Below, one piece after another: positions 30,366 through 38,257 of a stretch of 64,000 bases of DNA (positions are counted from its first letter, which is position 1; each line of letters opens with the position of its first letter). The notes under the pieces were generated by a model that made no database searches, had not been told where the DNA came from, and saw only the letters and a program-made list of their open reading frames with translations. Location: assembly GCA_965212195.1 (NCBI GenBank), contig CBDBUW010000017.1, positions 620,001-684,000 of the forward strand. Direction: 5' to 3'. Position numbers and translations under genes: made by a program. Source of the DNA: JAJCYK01 sp965212195. GTDB lineage: Bacteria; Bacteroidota; Bacteroidia; Cytophagales; Cyclobacteriaceae.

Positions 30366-32510
30366 TTAATCGACCTGGAACAGATCATCAGACACCCCGC
30401 TGTTGATCTCAATCCTGGTGGTCTGTGCTTCCAGTATCTGGGGGCCCATATTGATGCTGGCCTTATGTGGAAATCGCACGCCGTCCACATCCTGGTAATC
30501 ACTGTACATGACGGATTGAGAGATAGTGCCTTGCGGGGTATCCACGGTAACGCTTTCCTTTAGTTTAAGGCCATTTTCCTTGGAGAAATACATAACGCTT
30601 TTCTTACCGGTGGGAAGTTCTACCTCCACCACATAGCTGTCTTGATTTTCCACTTTCTCCATGCCGGTAAGGGTCAATTTTGCCCCTAGTTCCCCATAGC
30701 TCAACTCGGGAAATATTCGGGACTCGATGATTGCCTCATCAACTTTCTTTTCATCCAACGGCTGCGCTTGTCCTTGGACTACCTCCAGGCCCTGATTGCC
30801 GTCAAACACCACTTTTTGGAACTCCATAGCACCCGCGGACACAGTTTCCAGAGACATATTGGGTGCTTTCTTAATTTCGGTGATTTCTAAGGTCATTCCC
30901 TGCATAGAGGCCGATCTTACATGGGTGAAATCTTTTACTTTTTGTAGGTTATTCACACCTCCAATGGCCTCCAAATAACTACTGATCACCTTTTCAGCAG
31001 TAAGGCCATCAGGAAGATCTTCAGATGTGGTTGGAGTGTAAGGGTTGCCGTAAATGTCGTAATACTGTAAGTTGCCGAATTGCTCCAGATTATCGGCTAC
31101 TTCTGAGGCTTTTCCTACCACCAGAATATAGGCATTCTCTGGCCGTATATATTTCTGGGCCATCTCCTGGACATCAGCTATTGTTACCTGCTGGATATTT
31201 TTTAAGTAATTGGCATAGTAGTCCTTAGGTAATCCGTAGCGCTCGATATTCAAGGCGAAATTCGCAATGGTGGAAGGGCTTTCCAGTGACCTGGCAAAGC
31301 TTCCCGTAATATAGTTCTTAATAGATTGTAGTTGTTGCTCACTAACCGGTTCCGTACGGATGCGATCCAGTTCATAAAGAAATTGGACCACCGCACTATC
31401 GGTAACCTCATTTCTTACACTGGCTCCTGCATTAAAACTTCCCACTAGCTTATCGCTAGACAAGGAAGAACGGGCTCCATAGGTATAAGCGTGCTTTTCC
31501 CGTAAATTCTGCATAAGGTTTGAGGAAAAACCGCCGCCCAGTATGGTGTTCATGACCCGAGCCTTGACCACATCGGGATGACCGGGCTTTAGGTTTACCG
31601 GATAGGTAATGTTAATCACCGACTGAACGGATTGAGGTCGATCCACAATGGCCACTTGAGCTTGCTCTGGGGCCTGAGGCGTTTCATAGTTGCGTTCAGG
31701 CACCTGTCCCGATTCCCAATCTCCGAAATATTGGTTCACCAGCTCCTGAGCACGTTCCAAATTGATATCCCCTACTATGGCCAAATAGGCTACATTGGGT
31801 TTAAAGATACTCTCATAGTAGCTTTTACAGGCCTCGATATCTATACGGGACACCGTTTCTTCAGTAATTATCTCCCCGTAAGGATGGTCCTTGCTGTACC
31901 GTAAAACGCTACGTACGTCACCAGCTATAGCGCTGGGGTCTTCCTTGTTGGCCTGTAGGGCGGAAATCGTTTCTTTTTTGATCTTTTCAAGTTCGTCTAC
32001 TGAAAACGAGGGCCTTAAGGTAACGTCCGACATTAATTCCAGTAGCTTGTCTACATGTTTGGTGAGGGACGAAGCGAATACGCTTGAGGAAGAGCTGGAC
32101 AAGCTGGCTCCAATGAAATCCACTTCCTCGTCTAGCTGTGCCTTCGTGCGGGTGGTGGTACCCCTGGTCATCAGTTGACCGGCGGTACTAATGTAACCTG
32201 CATTTTCTCCTTCTAACACCGGGTCGATGTCCAATACCAGGGAAAAGGCCACCCGGGGAAGTTTGTGATTCTCTACCACAAATACCTTCAACCCATTGTC
32301 TAAGGTGAAGGATTCATATTCCCCAAGTTGTATTTCCGGTGCTGGTCCAGGCTCAGGAACTTTTGTGCGGTCCAGGCCCGTATCAGTAACGGCAGTGGCC
32401 ACGGGCTCCACAGCCTGCGCTACATCATTGTCAATCGTTTTAGTGTTCTGAGTGCTGGCACATGCAGTCAGAAAGAAAAGAACGATTATATAGTATAGGT
32501 TAGTCTTCAT
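30366..32510 (-). CDS. M16-like lipoprotein, non-catalytic, with extra C-terminal LolA-like domain
   Basis: A 714-residue lipoprotein (lipobox F-L-T-A-C-A-S-T). Residues about 50-490 are two M16 halves. The HxxEH motif is missing from the aligned stretch (A-G-Y-I-S-T-A-G-Q-L-M-T-R-G-T-T). The R/Y segment E-K-H-A-Y-T-Y-G-A-R-S-S is kept, as in the non-catalytic subunit of bacterial M16 pairs. Residues about 515-714 add a domain (S-Y-L-E-A-I-G-G-V-N-N-L, K-L-K-E-S-V) resembling outer-membrane-lipoprotein-sorting folds. The catalytic M16 partner lies 2 nt upstream in the same operon, so the two probably form an envelope heterodimer that degrades peptides. Confidence 0.88.
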   Translation of the reverse strand: MKTNLYYIIVLFFLTACASTQNTKTIDNDVAQAVEPVATAVTDTGLDRTKVPEPGPAPEIQLGEYESFTLDNGLKVFVVENHKLPRVAFSLVLDIDPVLEGENAGYISTAGQLMTRGTTTRTKAQLDEEVDFIGASLSSSSSSVFASSLTKHVDKLLELMSDVTLRPSFSVDELEKIKKETISALQANKEDPSAIAGDVRSVLRYSKDHPYGEIITEETVSRIDIEACKSYYESIFKPNVAYLAIVGDINLERAQELVNQYFGDWESGQVPERNYETPQAPEQAQVAIVDRPQSVQSVINITYPVNLKPGHPDVVKARVMNTILGGGFSSNLMQNLREKHAYTYGARSSLSSDKLVGSFNAGASVRNEVTDSAVVQFLYELDRIRTEPVSEQQLQSIKNYITGSFARSLESPSTIANFALNIERYGLPKDYYANYLKNIQQVTIADVQEMAQKYIRPENAYILVVGKASEVADNLEQFGNLQYYDIYGNPYTPTTSEDLPDGLTAEKVISSYLEAIGGVNNLQKVKDFTHVRSASMQGMTLEITEIKKAPNMSLETVSAGAMEFQKVVFDGNQGLEVVQGQAQPLDEKKVDEAIIESRIFPELSYGELGAKLTLTGMEKVENQDSYVVEVELPTGKKSVMYFSKENGLKLKESVTVDTPQGTISQSVMYSDYQDVDGVRFPHKASINMGPQILEAQTTRIEINSGVSDDLFQVD

Positions 32511-32512
32511 GA

Positions 32513-33874
32513 TTATTGTCCCTCGCTATTAATTTCTTTAGTATCCGGCTGTTGTTGAGCTGATTTAGGCAAGTAATACAACACCACCCGGTTTTCTTTG
32601 GTGAAGTACTTTTGGGCTACCCTCTGGATGTCCTCCCTGGTAACTTTCATATAGCGGTCGATTTCAGTATTAATAAGATTGGCGTCACCGAAATACATAT
32701 GGTAATTACCCAGGCTTTCCGCGATACCTACCACCCGGCTGTTACCACTGATGAAATCGTTCTCTATCTGATTTCTAAGTTTTTGAAATTCCTTCTCCCC
32801 TATCAATTCCTGCTTCACTTTCTCGTATTCCAGGTCCATGGCCTGCTCCAGATCTTCCGGACTCACGCCAACATTGGCGATACCAAAAGCAATAGTGACA
32901 CCGGGATCTTCCAGGTCCAAAGGAAAGGCTCCCACGAACAACGCTTTTTGTTGCTGGTCCTTAACGGATTTGCTGAGACGTGAACTTTCACCTTGTGACA
33001 ACAGCTGAGCAAGCATACTTACGGCATAGTAATCATCTGTGCCTTGAGCCGGTACGTGGTAAGCCTGAATTACCGCCGGTAGCTGAATGTTGTCAAAAAC
33101 TACATCGCGAATTTCGGAGTCCTGGGGCGGCTCCACCACCGTAGGTCTGGGAATTTCCATACCTCCACGGGGGATGTCATTAAAGTAAAGGTGCACCAAC
33201 TTTTTGGTCTCCTCTATGTCCAAGTCACCGGCAATGGATAATACCGCATTTTCGGGTACGTAAAAGGTCTTGTAAAAATCCAAGAATTCCTCATCTTTAG
33301 CGGCGCTCAAATGATCCAAAGAACCGATAACCGACCAGCGATAGGGATGGACCGTGTAGGCCCGCTTCATAGTTTCTTCCAGTACAGAACCGTATGGTGT
33401 ATTATCAACACGCTGCCGTCGTTCTTCTTTAACCACTTCTCTTTGAGTTTCGATACCCGCCGAATCCACTTTGGCATGTAGCAGTCGTTCGGACTCCAGG
33501 TATAATCCCAATTCCAATTGGTTGGAGGGCAATATCTCATAGTAAAAGGTGCGATCGTACCAGGTATTGGCGTTGTTGGTGCCACCAGCACTGGTGATCA
33601 GTTTATCGAACTGCCCCCGATCAATGTTTTTAGAACCCTCAAAGAGCAAGTGTTCAAAAAAGTGAGCAAAACCGGTACGCTCCGGGTCTTCATTTTTGGA
33701 GCCGACTTTATACATGATACTCACCGCCACAATGGGGGTACTGTGGTCTTCGTGTAGTATGACGTGCAAACCGTTGTCAAGATCATACTCCACAAATTCA
33801 ATGTTGGGGCTCTGTCCGTAGACGTTTAGCGTCAACAGGAATCCCAAAAGGAAAATACCTAGTGGTGTTTTCAT
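32513..33874 (-). CDS. M16 family zinc metallopeptidase, catalytic subunit
   Basis: A 453-residue exported peptidase: a signal peptide of about 20 residues, then L-D-N-G-L-H-V-I-L and the inverted zinc motif H71-F-F-E74-H75, followed by L-L-F-E-G-S. The downstream ligand Glu lies in the E-x-x-x-x-x-x-E region (V-V-K-E-E-R-R-Q-R). Both M16 halves are present. It is followed 2 nt later by a non-catalytic M16 lipoprotein, the common alpha/beta arrangement in bacteria. Substrates are probably short peptides in the periplasm; nothing in the sequence narrows this further. Confidence 0.92.
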   Translation of the reverse strand: MKTPLGIFLLGFLLTLNVYGQSPNIEFVEYDLDNGLHVILHEDHSTPIVAVSIMYKVGSKNEDPERTGFAHFFEHLLFEGSKNIDRGQFDKLITSAGGTNNANTWYDRTFYYEILPSNQLELGLYLESERLLHAKVDSAGIETQREVVKEERRQRVDNTPYGSVLEETMKRAYTVHPYRWSVIGSLDHLSAAKDEEFLDFYKTFYVPENAVLSIAGDLDIEETKKLVHLYFNDIPRGGMEIPRPTVVEPPQDSEIRDVVFDNIQLPAVIQAYHVPAQGTDDYYAVSMLAQLLSQGESSRLSKSVKDQQQKALFVGAFPLDLEDPGVTIAFGIANVGVSPEDLEQAMDLEYEKVKQELIGEKEFQKLRNQIENDFISGNSRVVGIAESLGNYHMYFGDANLINTEIDRYMKVTREDIQRVAQKYFTKENRVVLYYLPKSAQQQPDTKEINSEGQ

Positions 33875-33960
33875 AATTTCTTTATTTACTAGTTATTAGG
33901 GTGGTAAAAATAATGGCTTTTTACTAATTGCGGTCTACAGTTTTACATAAGCGGTATCCC

Positions 33961-34950
33961 TTAAAGCAGGTGATTCAATATATCCTTAGTCTGGTGCCAT
34001 TGCAAACGGGGGCCGTACTGTGCTACCACCTTGGAAGAAGCCAGGCTAGCCAGTTTACCGGCCTGTGCATAACTGTGTCCATGCGTGATCCCATAGAGAA
34101 AGGCCCCAGCAAACATGTCCCCGGCGCCATTGGTATCTATGGCTGTTACTTTGTAAGGCTCAATATCGATAAAAGTATCTCCATCGAATATCATTGCTCC
34201 GTTTGGGCCTTGAGTGATTACAAAAGTACGGGATACCTGTTTTAACGCTTCCCTTGCCTCACCAATGTTGGAAGTCTCGGTATAGGTCATGGCCTCATCC
34301 TCATTGCAAAAAAGCAAGTCAATCTGTTTGCCGATCACCTCGTCTAGTCCTTCTTTAAAGAACTTTACCATGTTAGGATCGGAAAAGGTAAGCGCTGTCT
34401 TCACCTTATGAGCGTCCGCCAGCCCTCTGGCTTCCACCATGGTAGATTGGGAAGTAGGATTGGCCACCAAATACCCTTCTATATACAACCAATCCGACGC
34501 TGCTAATGCCTGGGGCACCAATTCATGGTTGGAAAACTCCGTGGTTATACCTAAAAAGGTATTCATGGTACGGTCCGCATCTTCGGTAATCATAACCAAG
34601 CACCTACCGGTATGCCCGGAAAGCCGGGGGGTCATACTTAAATTCGTGTCCACTCCCGCATTGAGCAGATCCTTCAAGTAGAAATCACCCAAGGGATCAT
34701 CGGCCACCTTGCAGGAATAGAAGCAATTGGCCCCAAACTGACTGCTGGCAATCACCGTATTGGCAGCCGATCCTCCACTTTGTTTTTTCAGTAGATGATC
34801 ATCCAGTGCCTCAATAAGTTGCAGTTGCCTCTCCTCATCCACCAAAGTCATCAAACCCTTGTCGATATGGTGTTTATTCAGGAAATTATTGTCGACCTGA
34901 TATTCAATATCCACCAGTGCATTCCCTATTCCGTAAATATCATATTCCAT
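33961..34950 (-). CDS. PfkB family kinase, adenosine kinase-like
   Basis: A 329-residue ribokinase-fold enzyme. It opens Y-D-I-Y-G-I-G-N-A-L-V-D-I-E, has the first PfkB signature region around G-G-S-A-A-N-T-V, and the second signature D-T-N-G-A-G-D-M-F-A-G-A-F, whose second Asp is the catalytic base. The opening and overall length resemble Bacteroidota proteins annotated as adenosine kinase. Substrate (adenosine, a sugar or another nucleoside) cannot be fixed by sight. It starts 21 nt after the upstream acetyltransferase-like gene, probably in one transcript. Confidence 0.85.
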   Translation of the reverse strand: MEYDIYGIGNALVDIEYQVDNNFLNKHHIDKGLMTLVDEERQLQLIEALDDHLLKKQSGGSAANTVIASSQFGANCFYSCKVADDPLGDFYLKDLLNAGVDTNLSMTPRLSGHTGRCLVMITEDADRTMNTFLGITTEFSNHELVPQALAASDWLYIEGYLVANPTSQSTMVEARGLADAHKVKTALTFSDPNMVKFFKEGLDEVIGKQIDLLFCNEDEAMTYTETSNIGEAREALKQVSRTFVITQGPNGAMIFDGDTFIDIEPYKVTAIDTNGAGDMFAGAFLYGITHGHSYAQAGKLASLASSKVVAQYGPRLQWHQTKDILNHLL

Positions 34951-34971
34951 CTTATTGACTCCCTTAAAATT

Positions 34972-36144
34972 TTAGATTATCGGATGTCTCTTGAAGGGTT
35001 TAGTCTCATCAAATAACTTGCGATAAGTTACGTGGGTCTTGGCGATATAGCCCCCTACCTGCTCGGCCACCCTTAGCATTTTCGGATTGAAATCTCCGAT
35101 CCAATTCATTTCAAAATTTTCATATCTATGGTAGTCGTCCTGCACCATTTGCCTCGCAGCCATGATCAAGGCGCCCTCTACGCCTTTACCTTGGTGGGCG
35201 GGCACAATACCAAATACCAGTCCGAACATCTTATTGCAGGTTTTACGCCACTTATGCCACACAAACTTCAGTTTGCCCAACCAGTTTAATTTTCCGTTGA
35301 CATACTTAAAAATTTGATTGACCTCCGGGAGCATGATAAAGAACGCGATAGGGTCCTCATTGTGATAGCCAAACCACACGATTTTCTCATCAATAATGGG
35401 CTTTAGCTGGTTTATTATGGCCTTGGCCTGGGCCTTCGACATATCAGGAACCCCATGACCACCCCAGGCCTGATTGTAAATAACCCTAAAGTCCTCTACA
35501 TACTTTGGCAAATTATTCAGCCGCATATAACGGAAAGAGTAAGCCTTGTCATCTTCCAGTTTACGGGCTTTATCCGCTAATTTTGGCGAGAGCGGATCGC
35601 GGGTCTTCCGGCCATAGGTATACTGTTGAAAATAGGTCTTGAAGCCGTACGCTTCGAACAAATCTTTGTAATAAGGGAAGTTATAGTGTTGAAGATAATT
35701 AGGTTCCAGTTCATACCCATCGACCAACAGGCCCCACCACTTGTCGCGGTCGCCGAAATTGATAGGACCATCCATGGCTTCCATACCTTTTTGCTGCAGC
35801 CACTGTTTACAGGCATCGAACAACATGTTCGCTGCCTGTTGATCCTCAATACACTCAAAGAATCCCATGCCTCCTGTGGGCTGGTCATTGCCCTTATTTT
35901 TGGACTTTTTGTTTTCATAGGCAGCTACTCTGCCCACGGTTTCACCGGATTCATCCTCTAATATCCAACGAGCTGCAGTGCCATGCCTAAAAGATTTGTT
36001 CTTTTTGGGGTCGAATACATTGATCACATCCTGATCCAGCGGGCGTATCCAATAGGGATGCCCTTGGTACAAACGTACCGGTAGCTGAAGAAATTCCTGC
36101 TCAGTTGATCTATCGTTGACGGGTATAACTCGAAATTCACTCAT
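34972..36144 (-). CDS. GNAT-fold acyltransferase-like protein
   Basis: A 390-residue soluble protein of a family widespread in Bacteroidota, often left as hypothetical or mislabelled GTP cyclohydrolase. The middle has D-G-P-I-N-F-G-D-R-D-K-W-W-G-L-L. The C-terminal half contains P-A-H-Q-G-K-G-V-E-G-A-L-I, resembling the acetyl-CoA pyrophosphate loop of GNAT enzymes. ATG 36144 was chosen because CAAAAATA at 36154-36161 (TATTTTTG on the minus strand) looks like the promoter -7 box and would overlap any earlier start. The mRNA would then begin only a few bases before the ATG. Substrate is unknown. Confidence 0.7.
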   Translation of the reverse strand: MSEFRVIPVNDRSTEQEFLQLPVRLYQGHPYWIRPLDQDVINVFDPKKNKSFRHGTAARWILEDESGETVGRVAAYENKKSKNKGNDQPTGGMGFFECIEDQQAANMLFDACKQWLQQKGMEAMDGPINFGDRDKWWGLLVDGYELEPNYLQHYNFPYYKDLFEAYGFKTYFQQYTYGRKTRDPLSPKLADKARKLEDDKAYSFRYMRLNNLPKYVEDFRVIYNQAWGGHGVPDMSKAQAKAIINQLKPIIDEKIVWFGYHNEDPIAFFIMLPEVNQIFKYVNGKLNWLGKLKFVWHKWRKTCNKMFGLVFGIVPAHQGKGVEGALIMAARQMVQDDYHRYENFEMNWIGDFNPKMLRVAEQVGGYIAKTHVTYRKLFDETKPFKRHPII

Positions 36145-36202
36145 TCGGAGTGCCAAAAATAAGCACTTAATGAATAGAAAAAAAAACCGACACTTCTGGT
36201 CA

Positions 36203-36889
36203 CTAACCCGCCAGGCGATTTTTGATCAAAGGGGTGGTCTCGTGAAGCCCACATTCCGTTTTCGATATATTGGTCCAGCGCCCGCTTCGCCCTTCTCCTT
36301 TGCGGGTACAATTGGTACAGCCAACAGAGTGAAAGCCCTGGGATAAAAGTCCATGGGTTGGCAATTCAAACAGACGTGTATACAAATTGAGGTCCTCTTT
36401 AGTCATATCTACCAAAGGATGGAACTTTAGCAGACTATCTCCAACTTCGAACAACTGGAGGTTTTGGCGGTGTGGGCTTTGAAAACCCAAAACACCGGAT
36501 ACCCATACCTCGAAATTTGGCTTTAATTTTTCCAAAGGCTCGACTTTATTAATAAAGCAGCATAAATCCTGATTGTGTTCCCAGGTCTGATTTTCACGAG
36601 TAAACCGGTTCTTTTTGGAATTTGCTTTCACATCGATAACCTTTAGACCTAATTCCTGCACTAACCGGTCGCGATACTGTAAGGTCTCAGGAAAGTGATA
36701 TGAAGTATCAATAAAATGAATGGGATGCCCAGGTCTTACTTTACTCACCAAATGCAGCATGGCCATAGAGGTAGTTCCAAAAGACGAGGTGATCAGGATT
36801 TTGTCATTTGGAAACTCTTCAAATAATTGTTCCAATCGGCTTTGATAGGAATACGATTGATACCGACTATTTAAATCTTGGATATTCAT
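36203..36889 (-). CDS. cysH: Assimilatory adenylyl-sulfate (APS) reductase, CysH family
   Basis: Reduces activated sulfate to sulfite. The 228-residue protein has the PP-loop region (I-T-S-S-F-G-T-T-S), a C-C pair (D-L-C-C-F) and later C-T-N-C, the four cysteines that hold the [4Fe-4S] cluster of APS-type reductases. The C-terminal T-E-C-G-L-H carries the catalytic Cys. The start at 36889 is preferred because the in-frame codons back to 36922 overlap the previous gene and are not conserved-looking. It ends the sulfite reductase-cobA-siroheme-cysH unit. ATP sulfurylase genes are not in the window. Confidence 0.92.
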   Translation of the reverse strand: MNIQDLNSRYQSYSYQSRLEQLFEEFPNDKILITSSFGTTSMAMLHLVSKVRPGHPIHFIDTSYHFPETLQYRDRLVQELGLKVIDVKANSKKNRFTRENQTWEHNQDLCCFINKVEPLEKLKPNFEVWVSGVLGFQSPHRQNLQLFEVGDSLLKFHPLVDMTKEDLNLYTRLFELPTHGLLSQGFHSVGCTNCTRKGEGRSGRWTNISKTECGLHETTPLIKNRLAG

Positions 36890-36893
36890 AGAC

Positions 36894-37496
36894 TTAAGAG
36901 CTTTTTGATGAAAGATTATCATCTACTAATGAACGGGTATATTGATTGAGTTGCTTTACTTTAAACTGGAAATCACCGCGCAATCGATCTCGAAGTACTC
37001 GCAAGTTTCCCAACAGTTCATGGGTCTCTTCAGGGATGGCATTGTGTAGCACTTCTTTCAACCTTTTGGCAAAGGTGGGGGATTGCCCATTGGTAGAAAT
37101 GCCAATCTTAAGAGCGCCTTTTTGAACCACACTTCCCAGATAAAAGTCACATAGATCCGGTGTATCAGCCACATTTACTAAAATTTTTCTTTGTTTGGCC
37201 AGCCCTCGGATGTTCCTATTGGTTTTCCGGTTATCTGTGGCCAAAAAAGCCAGATCAACGTCTTCCAGATGGCGTTCCTGGAAGGATCCCTCGATAAGCT
37301 CAACATTGGGAAATGATCCAGCTAAGGTGCGGATCTGAGAATTAATTTCCTGGGCTACTAATTTCACTGAAGTCTGCGGGCTGTTATTTAGTATAGCCTG
37401 CAGCTTTTCCCAGCCTACATATCCACCCCCCACTACTAGTACTTTCAGATGATGAAGTTTTAGGAATACCGGAAACAAAAAGTTATTTGCACTCAT
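36894..37496 (-). CDS. Precorrin-2 dehydrogenase / sirohydrochlorin ferrochelatase-type siroheme synthase
   Basis: A 200-residue protein matching the N-terminal module of CysG and yeast Met8: F-P-V-F-L-K-L, a Rossmann motif V-V-G-G-G-Y-V-G, and A-T-D-N-R-K-T-N plus V-A-D-T-P-D-L-C-D-F. It makes siroheme, the prosthetic group of the sulfite reductase encoded two genes upstream. Its first base overlaps the cobA stop codon region (TAATG-type junction at 37496). Whether it also performs iron insertion cannot be read from sequence alone. Confidence 0.9.
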   Translation of the reverse strand: MSANNFLFPVFLKLHHLKVLVVGGGYVGWEKLQAILNNSPQTSVKLVAQEINSQIRTLAGSFPNVELIEGSFQERHLEDVDLAFLATDNRKTNRNIRGLAKQRKILVNVADTPDLCDFYLGSVVQKGALKIGISTNGQSPTFAKRLKEVLHNAIPEETHELLGNLRVLRDRLRGDFQFKVKQLNQYTRSLVDDNLSSKSS

Positions 37497-38257
37497 TACT
37501 TAGCTAGGTATTTTTCTTGTAAACGCTCCACCTTAACGTAAAACTGAGGATGTGTACCCACCGATTGACCTAATACGATGATGGCGGGAGCTTGAGGTTT
37601 CACCGTCTCCACCCGTTGCTGAATGGAATCAACGGTACCCAACAGCAATGCTCCATCAGGCAGTGAGCCTTTGGAAATTATGGCCACCGGCAAGTCCCCC
37701 TTACCAACGGTTTTAAAGATTTTGGTGATCTCCTCCAACTTGCGAAGGCCCATTAGCAAAACCACTGTTGCAGAAGATTGAGCGGCTAATTTCACATCTC
37801 GGGAAATAGCTCCTGAACTGGTAGTGGCGGTAATCACCCAAAAACTTTCGTTCACCCCTCTTCGAGTCAGGGGGATGCCGTAAAAGCCCGGCAAATTAAT
37901 ACTGCTAATGCCAGGAATAGCCTCCGTAATGATGTTAAAGGTTTCGGCATACTCCATTTCCTCCTTACCGCGAGCGAAAATAAAGGGATCACCCCCTTTC
38001 AGACGCACTACATGTCCACGAGTAAGCGCATAGTCCACGATTAGCTGATTGATCTGATCTTGGGTATAACTGTGCCTGCCGGCCCGTTTCCCTACATATT
38101 GAAGCACAGCCGCTGGTTTGGCGTATTGCAAGAGATCCGGGTGCACCAGGGCATCATAAAGTACCACATCCGCCTCTTTTAAGGCTTTTACTCCTTTTAA
38201 ACTTATGAGGTCGGGGTCCCCAGGACCCGCTCCTACCAATGTCAATTTTGAATTCAT
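37496..38257 (-). CDS. cobA: Uroporphyrinogen-III C-methyltransferase
   Basis: Makes precorrin-2 from uroporphyrinogen III using S-adenosylmethionine, the entry to siroheme. The 253-residue protein has the family signatures V-G-A-G-P-G-D-P-D-L near the start, V-L-Y-D-A-L-V, and V-R-L-K-G-G-D-P-F-I-F-A-R-G. It lies between the sulfite reductase and the second siroheme gene with 1-nt overlaps at both ends, so translation is probably coupled. Confidence 0.94.
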   Translation of the reverse strand: MNSKLTLVGAGPGDPDLISLKGVKALKEADVVLYDALVHPDLLQYAKPAAVLQYVGKRAGRHSYTQDQINQLIVDYALTRGHVVRLKGGDPFIFARGKEEMEYAETFNIITEAIPGISSINLPGFYGIPLTRRGVNESFWVITATTSSGAISRDVKLAAQSSATVVLLMGLRKLEEITKIFKTVGKGDLPVAIISKGSLPDGALLLGTVDSIQQRVETVKPQAPAIIVLGQSVGTHPQFYVKVERLQEKYLAK

